64,000 bases of DNA from Peptoniphilus stercorisuis (GTDB taxonomy: Bacteria > Bacillota > Clostridia > Tissierellales > Peptoniphilaceae), in the NCBI RefSeq assembly GCF_017874395.1, contig NZ_JAGGLJ010000009.1, forward strand, positions 1 to 64,000, given 5' to 3'. Shown here piece by piece: positions 8,134 to 17,106 of this stretch. How positions within the stretch are numbered: position 1 is the first letter of the stretch; every line of letters begins with the position of its first letter. The position numbers were made by a program, and so were the translations under genes. The notes beneath the pieces were generated by a model that was not told the DNA's origin, ran no database searches, and was given only the letters and a program-made list of their open reading frames with translations.

Positions 8134-8439
8134 TTAAAATTTGCTTATTTTTCTAATAATTAATTCTTCTACTGTAATATTTAAATTTTCCGATATTTTA
8201 GAAAGCTTTTCATAATCAGATTTACTTATTTCAATATTTATTTTAATTTTTTCACTATTTAATTTCTTTAGAGTTTTAATTATCTCATCTCTATTTTCTC
8301 TAATAAATAAAATATCATATTCTCCAGCAAGTCCATTTATCTTTATTCCCTCTTCTTTAGTCAAAGGATTAGTTCCAATTTCTAGCTCTAGTCTTTCTTT
8401 TAATTCTAATACAACTTTTTTAAATTTTTCTCTTTCCAA
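8134..8439 (-). CDS. Small protein of unknown function
   Basis: 101 residues, strongly charged and mostly helical. The C-terminal part (NIEISKSDYEKLSKISENLNITVEELIIRKI) resembles a ribbon-helix-helix-like or coiled DNA-binding segment, but this is a weak impression. The start is TTG at 8439 after a GGAGGAT site. It is flanked on both sides by the parS-like palindromes (8118 and 8480), which isolate it as a single-gene unit just upstream of parA. No family is recognised. Confidence 0.55.
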   Translation of the reverse strand: MEREKFKKVVLELKERLELEIGTNPLTKEEGIKINGLAGEYDILFIRENRDEIIKTLKKLNSEKIKINIEISKSDYEKLSKISENLNITVEELIIRKISKF

Positions 8440-8479
8440 AATATCCTCCTAATTTATTAATTATATCACTAAAAAAAAA

Positions 8480-8495
8480 TGCTCCACGTGGAGCA
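8480..8495. promoter_or_regulatory. Candidate parS site 3
   Basis: Third identical TGCTCCACGTGGAGCA. It has nine A on the left and five T on the right, so on the minus strand it is a strong terminator for the acetyltransferase gene ending at 8505. Confidence 0.5.
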
Positions 8496-8504
8496 TTTTT
8501 AAAA

Positions 8505-8939
8505 TTATTTATTTAATTCCATTATTAAATGAGGAATATTATCTAAAAGATAAACTTCACTTTTTTCAACAAATCCCATTGATTTGTAAAATTCTTTTAG
8601 ATAGTCCTGTGCTTCTATTATGATTTTTTCTTCTTTTAATTCATTAAATATATACTCTATTGCATATTTAAGTAGTTTTCTACTTAGTCCATTTTTTCTA
8701 TTTTCTTCTTTTACAAGGACTCTTCCCATATGATAATTTCCATCTTCTTTAAATATTCTCAAATAAGAAATTATATTATCATTTTCTTTTTTAAATATAT
8801 GAATAGAATCTTTATCTAAATTATCTATATCTTCATAATAACACTTTTGCTCTACTATAAATATTTGATTTCTAAGTCTTAATATATTATATAATTCATC
8901 TTTTGTAAGTTCATTATAATTTTTATTATAAATTTTCAT
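8505..8939 (-). CDS. GNAT family N-acetyltransferase, ElaA-like
   Basis: 144 residues. The N-terminal LYNILRLRNQIFIVEQKCYYEDIDNLDKDSIHIF stretch is the hallmark of the ElaA subgroup of GNAT enzymes. The acetyl-CoA-binding motif A is MGRVLVKEENRKNGLSRKLLKYAI (R-x-x-G-x-S), followed by AQDYLKEFYKSMGFVEKSE. The family transfers an acetyl group from acetyl-CoA to an amine; the substrate of ElaA proteins is unknown. The gene lies 7 bp after the B3/4-domain gene and is probably part of the marR-GNAT-B3/4-ElaA operon (10627 to 8505), which ends at the palindromic terminator at 8480. Confidence 0.88.
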   Translation of the reverse strand: MKIYNKNYNELTKDELYNILRLRNQIFIVEQKCYYEDIDNLDKDSIHIFKKENDNIISYLRIFKEDGNYHMGRVLVKEENRKNGLSRKLLKYAIEYIFNELKEEKIIIEAQDYLKEFYKSMGFVEKSEVYLLDNIPHLIMELNK

Positions 8940-8946
8940 TTTTCAC

Positions 8947-9651
8947 CTATTTTAAATTAATTTCATTATTTTTCCTATCTACTATATGTTTTTCAACATT
9001 TGCATTTAGGTATTTTTCACTAAGTTCTGATATGAAATCTAGAGCTTCATTTAGTGTTTCTAGTTTTTCTTCATTTAAAATTTCCATAATTAAAAAGGTA
9101 TTTTTTGTATCATCATTTATCATAGTTCTTGTTCCATCACGCCAGTTAAAACATCTACAAACTGCACCTTGATCGTCTTTGTAGCAAAGTTCACCTTCTT
9201 TTGTAGGCTCATTTTCTTCTGATCCTATTGCATAAAACTCATCTCCACCATCTGTAAGTGTAAGTCTTAAATCTCCTACAAAGGAGTCTATATCCTCAGC
9301 TCCACAAGGAAGTCCAAATTTAAGTGATGCAGAATTATATATATCTACAAGTGCATTTATTGGTCCTACTATATTATCTTTTTCAACTCTTTTTAAAAGT
9401 GCTTCTATTGAGCATCTTGCCTTTTTCTTAGTTTTAAATTTTTTGTAGGCATCTCTCCACTCTCTTATTATTTCATTGTCACTAAATTTCGGATTTGTGA
9501 TAAATTTTTCTGCTTCTTCATTTGATTTTAATAATAAGTCTTTTAATTCATTTGGTGATTCACCATTTTCCATATTTTTAATTAAAAGTACTCCTAGTTT
9601 TGCATCTGGAAATATTTCAAAAAAACTTTCATCTGCTATAAATTTACTCAT
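8947..9651 (-). CDS. B3/4 (tRNA-editing-like) domain protein
   Basis: 234 residues resembling stand-alone B3/4-domain proteins, which share the fold of the editing module of phenylalanyl-tRNA synthetase beta chain. Seen are an N-terminal FIADESFFEIFPDAKLGVLLI segment, the core NALVDIYNSASLKFGLPCGAEDID, and the C-terminal CRCFNWRDGTRTMINDDTKNTFLIMEIL that recurs in this family. A role in clearing a mischarged tRNA or a non-canonical amino acid is possible but unproven. It is two bases from the upstream GNAT gene, so the operon is translationally coupled. Confidence 0.8.
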   Translation of the reverse strand: MSKFIADESFFEIFPDAKLGVLLIKNMENGESPNELKDLLLKSNEEAEKFITNPKFSDNEIIREWRDAYKKFKTKKKARCSIEALLKRVEKDNIVGPINALVDIYNSASLKFGLPCGAEDIDSFVGDLRLTLTDGGDEFYAIGSEENEPTKEGELCYKDDQGAVCRCFNWRDGTRTMINDDTKNTFLIMEILNEEKLETLNEALDFISELSEKYLNANVEKHIVDRKNNEINLK

Positions 9652-9653
9652 TT

Positions 9654-10172
9654 TTACAACTCCTTTATCATTATATAATCTCTTTGTCTGTCCTCTCCCA
9701 TATAAAAATCATGAGAGGATATAATTTTAAAATCTATTTTTTTATAAAATTTAAGTGCTTTTTCATTGTGTTCCCATACTCCAAGCCAGATTTTATCTTT
9801 TTTAAGAGTTTTTGCCTTTTCTACTGCAAATTTTACTAAAATTTCTCCAATTCTGTGTTTTTGATATTTTTGAAGTATATAAATCCGCTCTATTTCAAGG
9901 GCATTTTCATCTATTTGCTCAGACTGAGCATCTAGTATATTTAGTTTTAAATAAGCTGCAAGTTCATCTTTAAAATATAATAAATAGAATTTTGAAAATT
10001 TATTTTCAATTTCACCTTTTAATTTTGTAATTGTAAAGGCATTTTTCAAATATAAGTCTATATCTTCTTTTTTATTGTATTTTCTAAAAGTTTCATCAAA
10101 GGTTTTGTAGCTAATTTTTTGAAGTTCTTCTATATCTGATAATTTACATTCTTTTATTTTTATATTTTCCAT
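9654..10172 (-). CDS. GNAT family N-acetyltransferase
   Basis: 172 residues of GNAT fold: an N-terminal IKIKECKLSDIEELQKISYKTF strand-helix, motif A at LEIERIYILQKYQKHRIGEILVKFAVEKA, then KDKIWLGVWEHNEKALKFYKKIDFKIISSHDFYMG. The WEHNEKALKFYKKIGF-type end is typical of spermidine/amino-acid or ribosomal-protein-type acetyltransferases, but the substrate is not determined. It is packed with 2-bp gaps between the marR gene and the B3/4 gene, so it is under MarR control. Confidence 0.88.
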   Translation of the reverse strand: MENIKIKECKLSDIEELQKISYKTFDETFRKYNKKEDIDLYLKNAFTITKLKGEIENKFSKFYLLYFKDELAAYLKLNILDAQSEQIDENALEIERIYILQKYQKHRIGEILVKFAVEKAKTLKKDKIWLGVWEHNEKALKFYKKIDFKIISSHDFYMGEDRQRDYIMIKEL

Positions 10173-10174
10173 AA

Positions 10175-10627
10175 TTAATATTTTCTTTTATTTCCCTTTT
10201 TTACATATTCCCAGTCTTTTTCCACATTTTTTCTAACTTTTATAAGTAATTTTTCAATTTCTTCTGCTTCTCTTTTACTAAATCCTTTTAGTGCAATTTC
10301 ATTTGAATAATCATTTTCTCTTTTTATAAAATCATATACTTCTTCTCCCTTTTTAGAGACATAAAGTCTTTTGATTTTTTTATTTTCTTCATCTGATTTT
10401 TTTTCAATAAATCCATCTTTTTCAAGCTTTTTAACAGCTCGAGATATAGTTGTTTTATCTACTTTTATCATATCTGATAGTTCTTCTTGAATTATTCCTG
10501 AGTTTTCATAAATCCTTATGACATATAAGTACTGCCCCTTTGTTAAATTACATTCTTTAAATTCAATATTTGCAATTGAGTCTAGTGATCTTGCAATCAT
10601 TCCAATTTCTCGAAGGATTTCTACCAT
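10175..10627 (-). CDS. MarR family transcriptional regulator
   Basis: 150 residues with a winged helix-turn-helix. LTKGQYLYVIRIYENSGIIQEELSDMIKVDKTTISRAVKKLEKDGFIEKKSDEENKKIKRLYVSKKGEE covers the recognition helix (TTISRAVKKLEKDGF) and the wing (D-E-x-N-x-K). MarR dimers repress promoters and release on binding small ligands. It is the first gene of an operon with two acetyltransferases and a B3/4 protein. The two identical operator-like motifs at 10640 and 10680 lie over its own promoter, suggesting autoregulation. The acetyltransferases may modify the inducing compound (inference). Confidence 0.93.
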   Translation of the reverse strand: MVEILREIGMIARSLDSIANIEFKECNLTKGQYLYVIRIYENSGIIQEELSDMIKVDKTTISRAVKKLEKDGFIEKKSDEENKKIKRLYVSKKGEEVYDFIKRENDYSNEIALKGFSKREAEEIEKLLIKVRKNVEKDWEYVKKGNKRKY

Positions 10628-10639
10628 TTTTTCCCCCTT

Positions 10640-10696
10640 TTAGTTGTATTTGCAACAATATATTATATATTAGTATAATTTAGTTGTATTTGCAAC
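10640..10696. promoter_or_regulatory. Paired MarR operator motifs upstream of marR
   Basis: The 17-bp sequence TTAGTTGTATTTGCAAC occurs twice, at 10640-10656 and 10680-10696, exactly 40 bp (about four helical turns) apart. Each contains a GTTG...CAAC inverted repeat. The AT-rich TATAAT-like promoter lies between them. Both sites sit immediately upstream of the minus-strand marR start. Confidence 0.7.
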
Positions 10697-10705
10697 TATT
10701 TTTCC

Positions 10706-10731
10706 ACAAAAAAATAGCCCGAAGGCTATTT
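10706..10731 (-). terminator. Terminator of rsmG
   Basis: AAATAGCC-TTCG-GGCTATTT stem-loop with a following T-run on the minus strand, directly after the rsmG stop at 10734. Confidence 0.85.
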
Positions 10732-10733
10732 AA

Positions 10734-11429
10734 TTATAGTGGTTTACTTTTTGGTTTTCCTCCACCTCTTGGATATTTTTTTGGTGTCATTCCCACTTTT
10801 TTAATTATTAATAAATAGTGAGTTATATCCATTGGAAGTTTTATTTCTACTACTTCTTCAAGCTCTCCACCAAGTTCTTTTAAAGCAGATTTAGCATTTT
10901 CAATTTCTTCTTTATATTCTGGTCCCTTCATTGATATAAAGTATCCACCAACTTTTACAAAGGGTAAATCATATTCAAGAAGTGTAGATAGATTTGCAAC
11001 AGCTCTTGATGTTGCTATGTCAAATTGCTCTCTATACTCATTAGTTCTACCAAGTTCTTCAGCTCTTCCGTGGACTGTTCTTACATCTTCAAGTTCTAAT
11101 GTATTTATTACTTCATCTAAGAATACTAGTCTTTTATTTAATGAATCTAGAAGTGTTACATCTAGCTCTTCATTGTAAATTTTAAGCACAAGTCCTGGAA
11201 ATCCTCCACCTGTCCCTATATCTATTAGAGATTTATTTCCATCTAGATATTTTGTTTTAAATAGTGATAATGAGTCTAAAAAATGCTTTACATAAACTTC
11301 ATCTTCTTCTGTAATTCTAGTTATATTGATTTTTTCGTTCCACTCAAGTAGCAATTCTTTGTACTTTTGCAGTTCTTCTACTTTTTTTGCTTCAAGTCCA
11401 AAGTCCTCTATATACTGTTTAAGTGTCAT
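10734..11429 (-). CDS. rsmG: 16S rRNA (guanine527-N7)-methyltransferase RsmG
   Basis: 231 residues, normal for RsmG (GidB), which methylates G527 in the 530 loop of 16S rRNA. Seen are [15 protein letters not shown] near the N-terminus, SAM motif [36 protein letters not shown], and the [23 protein letters not shown] motif. The start codon overlaps the mnmG stop (ATGA), indicating translational coupling. It is the last gene of mnmE-mnmG-rsmG, as in many Firmicutes. Confidence 0.97.
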   Translation of the reverse strand: MTLKQYIEDFGLEAKKVEELQKYKELLLEWNEKINITRITEEDEVYVKHFLDSLSLFKTKYLDGNKSLIDIGTGGGFPGLVLKIYNEELDVTLLDSLNKRLVFLDEVINTLELEDVRTVHGRAEELGRTNEYREQFDIATSRAVANLSTLLEYDLPFVKVGGYFISMKGPEYKEEIENAKSALKELGGELEEVVEIKLPMDITHYLLIIKKVGMTPKKYPRGGGKPKSKPL

Positions 11430-13327
11430 TGCATTCTCCTTAATTGTTCTAAATGTATTAATAATACATTAATATCTGCAGGTGAAACTCCTGTAATTCT
11501 TGAAGCTTGTCCTATTGATTCTGGCTTTATTTGATTTAATTTTTCTTGTGCTTCAAGTCTTAGTCCAGAGATTTTTTTATAGTCCATATTTATATCAAGT
11601 TTTTTCTTTTCTAATTTTTTAAATTGATTTATTTGAATTCCTTGTTTTTTAATATATCCTGCATATTTAATTTCAATTTCAACTTCTTCAACTATATCTG
11701 CTCTTAATTCTTTACGATTAGGATCAAAAACTTTTACAATTTCATAGTTAAACTCAGGTCTTCTAATTAATTCTTCAAGTGTAACTACATTTCTAATTGG
11801 ACTTGATCCAAGAGATTCAATTATTTCATTATTTTCTTTTGTAGGTGTAATTCTTATTTCTTGAAGTCTTTTTAGTTCATTTTCTATATTTTCTTTTCTA
11901 TATAGATATCTTTCATACTTCTCATCATCTACAAGGCCTATTTCACGTCCTTTTTCACTAAGACGTATGTCTGCATTATCTTGTCTTAAAGTAAGTCTGT
12001 ATTCGGCTCTTGCAGTCATCATTCTATAAGGTTCACGAGTTCCCTTAGTTACAAGGTCATCTATTAAAACTCCTATATATGCTTCTGATCTATCTAGTAC
12101 AAAAGGCTCTTTATTTTCAAATTTAAGAGCTGCATTTATTCCTGCAATAAGTCCTTGTCCTGCTGCTTCTTCATATCCTGATGAACCATTTATTTGTCCT
12201 GCAAAGAAAAGCCCTTCAATTTCCATATGTTCAAGAGATCTCTTTAAGACAGTTGCATCTATTGCATCATATTCTATTGCATAAGCAGATCTTGTAATAT
12301 GACAATTTTCAAGTCCTAAAACCTTGTGATATAGCTCTATTTGAACTTCTTCTGGAAGTGATGATGATACTCCTTGAATATACATTTCATCAGTAGAAAG
12401 TCCTTCTGGCTCTATAAATACTTGATGTTTGTTTTTATCTGTAAATCTCATTACTTTATCTTCTATTGATGGACAATACCTTGGTCCTACACCTTCAATA
12501 TCTCCAAGATATAGTGCAGAACGATTTATATTTTCACGAATAATCTCATGACATTCTTCAGTTGTATATGTTAAATGACAGTCAACTTGCTTTACATCTA
12601 GTTCTTTTTCTATATTGTCAAAGGAAAAAGGAACTACTTTTTCATCTCCTGATTGAACTTCCATTCCCTCAAAATTAATTGAAGATTTTAAAACTCTTGC
12701 AGGTGTTCCTGTTTTAAGTCTCATAAGATCAAGCCCTAAATCCATTAGTGATTTAGAAAGTTCATTTGCTGGTTGAAATCCATCTGGTCCTGATTCATAG
12801 TTGATTTCTCCCATAAAAACTCTACCTTTTAAATATGTTCCTGTTGCAAGAACTATATTTTCAGACTTATAAATTGCTCCAGTTTTAGTTTTTACTCCAA
12901 TTACCTTAGTTTTATCATCATTTGTTAGTATTTCAACAGCTTCACCTTGTCTTAAATCAAGATTTTCTTGTCTTTCTACTACCCTTTTCATCTCATCATG
13001 ATATCTTCTTTTATCTGCTTGTGCTCTTAATGAGTGAACTGCAGGTCCTTTTGAAGTATTTAGCATTCTAGATTGAATAAAAGTTCTATCTATATTTCTT
13101 GCCATTTCTCCACCAAGGGCATCTATTTCACGAACTAAATGTCCCTTTCCAGTTCCTCCAACATTTGGATTACAACTCATTGCCACAATTGAGTCAAGAT
13201 TTATACATAATAATAAAGTTTTTCTGCCCATTCTTGCTGCTGCAAGAGCAGCTTCAGTTCCAGCATGACCTGCTCCAACTACTAAAACTTCATACTCACC
13301 GGCATTATATTCTCTTACATTTGCCAT
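11426..13327 (-). CDS. mnmG: tRNA uridine-5-carboxymethylaminomethyl modification enzyme MnmG
   Basis: 633 residues, full length. It has the FAD-binding [23 protein letters not shown] at the N-terminus, [24 protein letters not shown], the [12 protein letters not shown] segment, and the C-terminal [24 protein letters not shown] tRNA-binding tail. With MnmE it installs the cmnm5 group on wobble uridine 34 of several tRNAs using FAD, GTP and folate cofactors. It lies 18 bp after mnmE and overlaps rsmG by four bases. Its stop codon is TGA, which shows TGA is a genuine stop in this genome. Confidence 0.98.
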   Translation of the reverse strand: MANVREYNAGEYEVLVVGAGHAGTEAALAAARMGRKTLLLCINLDSIVAMSCNPNVGGTGKGHLVREIDALGGEMARNIDRTFIQSRMLNTSKGPAVHSLRAQADKRRYHDEMKRVVERQENLDLRQGEAVEILTNDDKTKVIGVKTKTGAIYKSENIVLATGTYLKGRVFMGEINYESGPDGFQPANELSKSLMDLGLDLMRLKTGTPARVLKSSINFEGMEVQSGDEKVVPFSFDNIEKELDVKQVDCHLTYTTEECHEIIRENINRSALYLGDIEGVGPRYCPSIEDKVMRFTDKNKHQVFIEPEGLSTDEMYIQGVSSSLPEEVQIELYHKVLGLENCHITRSAYAIEYDAIDATVLKRSLEHMEIEGLFFAGQINGSSGYEEAAGQGLIAGINAALKFENKEPFVLDRSEAYIGVLIDDLVTKGTREPYRMMTARAEYRLTLRQDNADIRLSEKGREIGLVDDEKYERYLYRKENIENELKRLQEIRITPTKENNEIIESLGSSPIRNVVTLEELIRRPEFNYEIVKVFDPNRKELRADIVEEVEIEIKYAGYIKKQGIQINQFKKLEKKKLDINMDYKKISGLRLEAQEKLNQIKPESIGQASRITGVSPADINVLLIHLEQLRRMQ

Positions 13328-13345
13328 CTATTTTCTTCCCACTTT

Positions 13346-14725
13346 CTACTTACCAATACAAAATTCGCTAAATACTTTATCAAGTACATCTTCAGTTGTA
13401 GTATCTCCTGTAATTTCGCCAAGAGATGCAAGGGCAACTTCAAGATTTACCTCTAAAAGATCTAAAAACATTTCTTGTTCTATATCTACTAATACTTCAT
13501 CCATTGCAGATTTTGCCTCTTTTAAAGCAGTAATATGTCTTAAATTATTTACATATACATCAGAGGATTCCTTAATTTCACCCTTAAAGAACATTTCTTT
13601 TATTTCATCTTCAATAGTTTTTATTTCCTTACCTGAAAGAATAGATACATCAAAGTATTTTTTATCTCCAAGAAGTTCTTTTATTTCACTATCTGAAACT
13701 TTTCTTTCTAAATCTGCCTTATTTAATAAAATAATTGATTTTCTATTTTCTATTAAAGATATAATCTCTCTATCTTCCTCTGTAAAAGACTTAGATCCAT
13801 CAAAAATTGCAATTATTAAATCACTATCATTAATAGCTTCCTTAGCACGACTTACACCAATTCTTTCAACTTCATCATGAGTTTCACGAATTCCTGCTGT
13901 GTCAGTTATTTTAAGAAGTATTCCATCAAGATTTACAAAATCTGTTATTACATCTCTTGTAGTTCCTGGAATATCTGTAACAATAGCCCTTTCATCACGA
14001 AGTAAGCTATTTAAAAGAGAACTTTTACCAACATTTGGCTTTCCAAGAATAACAGTATTTATACCATCTCGAAGTAATTTTCCACGACTTGAATTATCTA
14101 TTAATTCATTTAAACTTTTAATTACATTTTTAGCATCTTTTTCAAGAGATTTATAAGTTGCCTCAACTATTTCATCTTCAGGAAAATCAATATTTGCAAC
14201 AATTAATGCTGCCATTGACATAACTTCATTTCTTATTTCATTGATTTTTCCAGAAAGAGATCCCTCAAGTTGCTTAATACTCATATCATAAGATACTTCT
14301 GATTTTGATTTAATAAGATCTATTACAGCCTCAGCCTGAGTAAGATCTAGTCTTCCATTTAAAAAGGCTCTTTTTGTAAACTCACCAGCTTCAGCAAGTC
14401 TTGCACCCTTTTCAATAGTAAGTTTTAAAATATTTCTAACAGAAATAATACCACCATGGCAGTATATTTCAACAATATCTTCTCTTGTATATGTTTTTGG
14501 AGCAAGCATTTTGACAATTAAAACTTCATCTAAAAGTTTGTCACCATCATAAATATGTCCATAAGTTAATTTTCTATTTTCTGCTTCTATTAAAGTGGAT
14601 TTTCCCATAGGTCTAAAAATTTCATTTGCTATTTTTATAGAATTTTCTCCACTCATTCTTACGATTCCAATTCCTGCTTCTCCAGTTGCTGTAGAAATTG
14701 CAGAAATAGTCTCTGAATTTATCAT
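13346..14725 (-). CDS. mnmE: tRNA modification GTPase MnmE
   Basis: About 459 residues. The N-terminal folate-binding domain starts SETISAISTATGEAGIGIVRMSG. The central GTPase has G1 GKPNVGKSSLLN, G2/G3 DIPGTTRD...DTAGIRET and G4 NKAD. The C-terminal CIGK supplies the catalytic cysteine. It is the GTPase partner of MnmG in uridine-34 modification. The start at 14725 (second ATG) is preferred because AAAGGA lies eight bases before it; an ATG three codons upstream overlaps that site. A 145-bp gap upstream (14726-14870) separates it from the jag terminator and must hold its promoter. Confidence 0.97.
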   Translation of the reverse strand: MINSETISAISTATGEAGIGIVRMSGENSIKIANEIFRPMGKSTLIEAENRKLTYGHIYDGDKLLDEVLIVKMLAPKTYTREDIVEIYCHGGIISVRNILKLTIEKGARLAEAGEFTKRAFLNGRLDLTQAEAVIDLIKSKSEVSYDMSIKQLEGSLSGKINEIRNEVMSMAALIVANIDFPEDEIVEATYKSLEKDAKNVIKSLNELIDNSSRGKLLRDGINTVILGKPNVGKSSLLNSLLRDERAIVTDIPGTTRDVITDFVNLDGILLKITDTAGIRETHDEVERIGVSRAKEAINDSDLIIAIFDGSKSFTEEDREIISLIENRKSIILLNKADLERKVSDSEIKELLGDKKYFDVSILSGKEIKTIEDEIKEMFFKGEIKESSDVYVNNLRHITALKEAKSAMDEVLVDIEQEMFLDLLEVNLEVALASLGEITGDTTTEDVLDKVFSEFCIGK

Positions 14726-14870
14726 AATTATCATCCTTTATATATATTTCAATGTATAATTTTATACTATAAGTTCTTAATTTTCCATAGTAAGAAATAC
14801 CTAGGAACATTTTATATTAAAGTTATGTAATTTGGTAGTATTTTATATAATATGTATTTTTTGAAAAAAT

Positions 14871-14895
14871 AAAACAGCGGATTATCCGCTGTTTT
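14871..14895 (-). terminator. Terminator of the rpmH-rnpA-yidD-yidC-jag operon
   Basis: Perfect AAAACAGCGGAT / ATCCGCTGTTTT stem followed by T's on the minus strand, adjoining the jag stop codon. Confidence 0.9.
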
Positions 14896-15681
14896 TTAAT
14901 ATTCTCTCTCTTTTTGGATTACAACTCTTCTATAAGGATCTTTTCCTTCAGAATGAGTAAATACTCCGTCATAATCTTGAAGTGCTTCGTGGATTATTTT
15001 TCTTTCTTGAGGATTCATAGGTTCAAGTCTTATAGCTCTAGAAGTTCTAAGGGCTTTAGCAGCCATTTTTCTAGCAAGATCTTGTAAAGTATGTTCTCTT
15101 TTCTTTCTGTATCCACTTGAATCTACAACAACTCTAATATATTCACTAGAGTTTTTGTTAATCATTAAACTAAGTATATATTGTATAGCATCAAGAGTAA
15201 CTCCTCTTTTACCAATAACTATACCAAGTTCTTGTTCATTTCCTAAAATCTCAACAGATAAAATATTCTTTTCTTTTTTAATATTTAAGCTATATTTTAT
15301 ATCTAAAGTTTTCATTATTTTACTCATGAACTCTTCTGTTATGTCATAAATAGATAAATCATCTACTTCTTCATTTGTTTTTTTAGATTCAGTAGCACTT
15401 ATTTTTGAGTTGTTTTCAAATTTATCGCTCACTTCTTGAGCTTTATTTTGGCTCTTCTCTGATTCTAGTTTTTCGTTAAATATTTCAGCTAAAAGATCTT
15501 TAGTATCAGTAACCTTAGAAACTTTTACAGTAGCATCTTTAGTTCCAATTAGTCCTAAAAAACCCTTAGATGCTTCTTCAATTACTTCGATTTTTGCTTC
15601 ATCTCTAGTAATATTTAACTCTTTAAGAGCCTCACTTACGGCTTCATCTACAGTTTTTGCTACTTTTATTACATAATTCAT
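14896..15681 (-). CDS. jag: RNA-binding protein Jag/KhpB
   Basis: 261 residues with three parts. The Jag_N domain (MNYVIKVAKTVDEAVSEALKELNITRDEAKIEVIEEASKGFLG-type) covers about residues 1-50 and is followed by a variable charged linker. A KH domain follows with the GxxG-like GIVIGKRGVTLDAIQYIL (about residues 155-172), then an R3H domain (EPMNPQERKIIHEAL...SEGKDPYRRVVI). KhpB binds many RNAs with KhpA and affects cell elongation and division in related cocci. Its start overlaps the yidC stop by one base, the usual coupling near the origin. Confidence 0.95.
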   Translation of the reverse strand: MNYVIKVAKTVDEAVSEALKELNITRDEAKIEVIEEASKGFLGLIGTKDATVKVSKVTDTKDLLAEIFNEKLESEKSQNKAQEVSDKFENNSKISATESKKTNEEVDDLSIYDITEEFMSKIMKTLDIKYSLNIKKEKNILSVEILGNEQELGIVIGKRGVTLDAIQYILSLMINKNSSEYIRVVVDSSGYRKKREHTLQDLARKMAAKALRTSRAIRLEPMNPQERKIIHEALQDYDGVFTHSEGKDPYRRVVIQKEREY

Positions 15682-16400
15682 TATTTAACTTCCTCCGCAC
15701 CTTTAGAAACTACATAGTTAGAGATTAACTGTTGAATAATAGTAAATATATTACTAACTGTCCAATATAGAACTAGTGCTGATTGCATTCTTCTACCCAT
15801 AGTAAGAATCATAATTGGCATAAAAATCATCATACCATTCATCATACCTTGAGATTGTTGATTTTGCATAGTTTCATTAGCTGGATTTTTAGTAGTAACA
15901 AAGGATACTAAAAATGTTGTAATAGCTGCTACTATTGGCAATACCATAGTTTTGTCAATTTCTTCTAGACTTTTTATAAAGAAAAAGTTTTTATTCATTG
16001 CAGAAAATGCATCTTTTGTAAAAGCATATTTAGTAGGATCAATAAACACCCTATAAAAAGCAATTAAAACTACCATTTGAATAATCATAGGTAGACATCC
16101 TGCTAGCATATTATAATTTGCATCTTTGTATAATTTTTGTTGCTTTGCAGCTAGAGTTTGCGGATCATTTTTATACTTTTTTTGAAGTTTTTGCATTTCA
16201 GGTTGCAGTTCCGCCATTTTCTTCTGATTTTTAATTTGAGAAACATTAAGCGGTATAATTACAAGCTTTAAAACAATAGTTGCAACTATAATAGAAAGCG
16301 CAAAAAAAGATATGCTCTCTGGTTCTGTTGGAAAAGCACCAACAAGAACATCATAGATCAATTTCAAAAATGAGCCTAGCACTTTACTAATAGCACTCAT
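15681..16400 (-). CDS. yidC: Membrane protein insertase YidC (OxaA)
   Basis: 239 residues, the short Gram-positive form. About five membrane segments are seen. The conserved cytoplasmic loop is NQKKMAELQPEMQKLQKKYKNDPQTLAAKQQKLYKDANYNMLAGCLPMIIQM. The positively charged groove residue of the family would fall near KLVIIPLNVSQIKNQKK. YidC inserts and folds membrane proteins alone or with SecYEG. No lipobox cysteine follows the first hydrophobic segment, unlike many Bacillus homologues. It lies in the conserved order rnpA-yidD-yidC-jag. Confidence 0.96.
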   Translation of the reverse strand: MSAISKVLGSFLKLIYDVLVGAFPTEPESISFFALSIIVATIVLKLVIIPLNVSQIKNQKKMAELQPEMQKLQKKYKNDPQTLAAKQQKLYKDANYNMLAGCLPMIIQMVVLIAFYRVFIDPTKYAFTKDAFSAMNKNFFFIKSLEEIDKTMVLPIVAAITTFLVSFVTTKNPANETMQNQQSQGMMNGMMIFMPIMILTMGRRMQSALVLYWTVSNIFTIIQQLISNYVVSKGAEEVK

Positions 16401-16415
16401 TAATTTCCTCCAAAT

Positions 16416-16631
16416 CTAAGGAAGAGGATCGTATCCGCCCTCGTGGAAAGGATGGCATTTTAAAATTCTTCTTATAGTTAAATAAGTTCCCTTAAAAAAA
16501 CCATATTTTTCATAGGCTAAATAAGAATATTGTGAACATGTTGGTGTAAATCTGCAGCGAGCTCCTACTAATATATATGTTGAAATAAATTTTTGATAAA
16601 ATCTTATTAAAAGCATCATAACTTTTCTCAA
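16416..16631 (-). CDS. yidD: Membrane protein insertion efficiency factor YidD
   Basis: 71 residues with the diagnostic [12 protein letters not shown]...[46 protein letters not shown]. It is a small amphipathic protein at the membrane that assists YidC-dependent insertion. The start is taken as TTG at 16631, since AAGGTGA lies six bases before it. An in-frame GTG at 16640 overlaps that site and would overlap the rnpA stop. Confidence 0.93.
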   Translation of the reverse strand: MRKVMMLLIRFYQKFISTYILVGARCRFTPTCSQYSYLAYEKYGFFKGTYLTIRRILKCHPFHEGGYDPLP

Positions 16632-16636
16632 AAAAA

Positions 16637-16969
16637 TCACCTTACTCTTTTTATAACATGAATAAAGGAGCTCTCAAGTTCCTTATAAGATAAATCAACA
16701 GCAACTTTTTTAACAACTAAAACATAGTCATAGCCAGGTTTTAACTTTAAAAAGTGTTCTCTATTAATCTCTCTAAGTCTTCTTTTAATTTTATTTCTTG
16801 TAACAGCATTTCCAACTTTTTTAGTAATAGTAAATCCAATTCTAGGATAATCTAGGTTGTTTTTCTTATAAAAAAGTGTAAATGTTCTGTTTCCAGTAAT
16901 ATGCTTTGCAGAATATACCCTTTGAAATTCAATGTTCTTCTTTAAATAACAATCCTTCATGTCCTTCAT
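16637..16969 (-). CDS. rnpA: Ribonuclease P protein component
   Basis: 110 residues, standard RnpA. It has the RNR motif region ([28 protein letters not shown], about residues 47-74) that contacts RNase P RNA and the N-terminal aromatic cleft ([11 protein letters not shown]) that binds the pre-tRNA leader. It forms the protein subunit that lets the RNA enzyme process tRNA 5' ends. The ATG at 16969 lies two bases after the rpmH stop; another ATG at 16960 is possible. Neither has a strong ribosome-binding site, suggesting coupling to rpmH translation. Confidence 0.96.
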   Translation of the reverse strand: MKDMKDCYLKKNIEFQRVYSAKHITGNRTFTLFYKKNNLDYPRIGFTITKKVGNAVTRNKIKRRLREINREHFLKLKPGYDYVLVVKKVAVDLSYKELESSFIHVIKRVR

Positions 16970-16971
16970 TA

Positions 16972-17106
16972 TTATGCAGAAAGAATCTTTCTTCCCTTTC
17001 TTCTTCTAGCTTTAATTATATTTCTACCAGCTTTAGTTCTCATTCTAGCTCTGAAACCATGTTCTCTTTTTCTTTGTTTATTTTTTGGTTGGTAAGTTCT
17101 TTTCAT
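16972..17106 (-). CDS. rpmH: 50S ribosomal protein L34
   Basis: A 44-codon frame reads [18 protein letters not shown] and continues with [13 protein letters not shown] and KARRRGRKILSA. This is an unmistakable L34, rich in Arg and Lys, with an AGAAGGTGAA site upstream of ATG. It is the first gene of the left operon next to oriC. Transcription starts within the 17107-17300 interval and runs away from dnaA. Confidence 0.98.
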   Translation of the reverse strand: MKRTYQPKNKQRKREHGFRARMRTKAGRNIIKARRRKGRKILSA

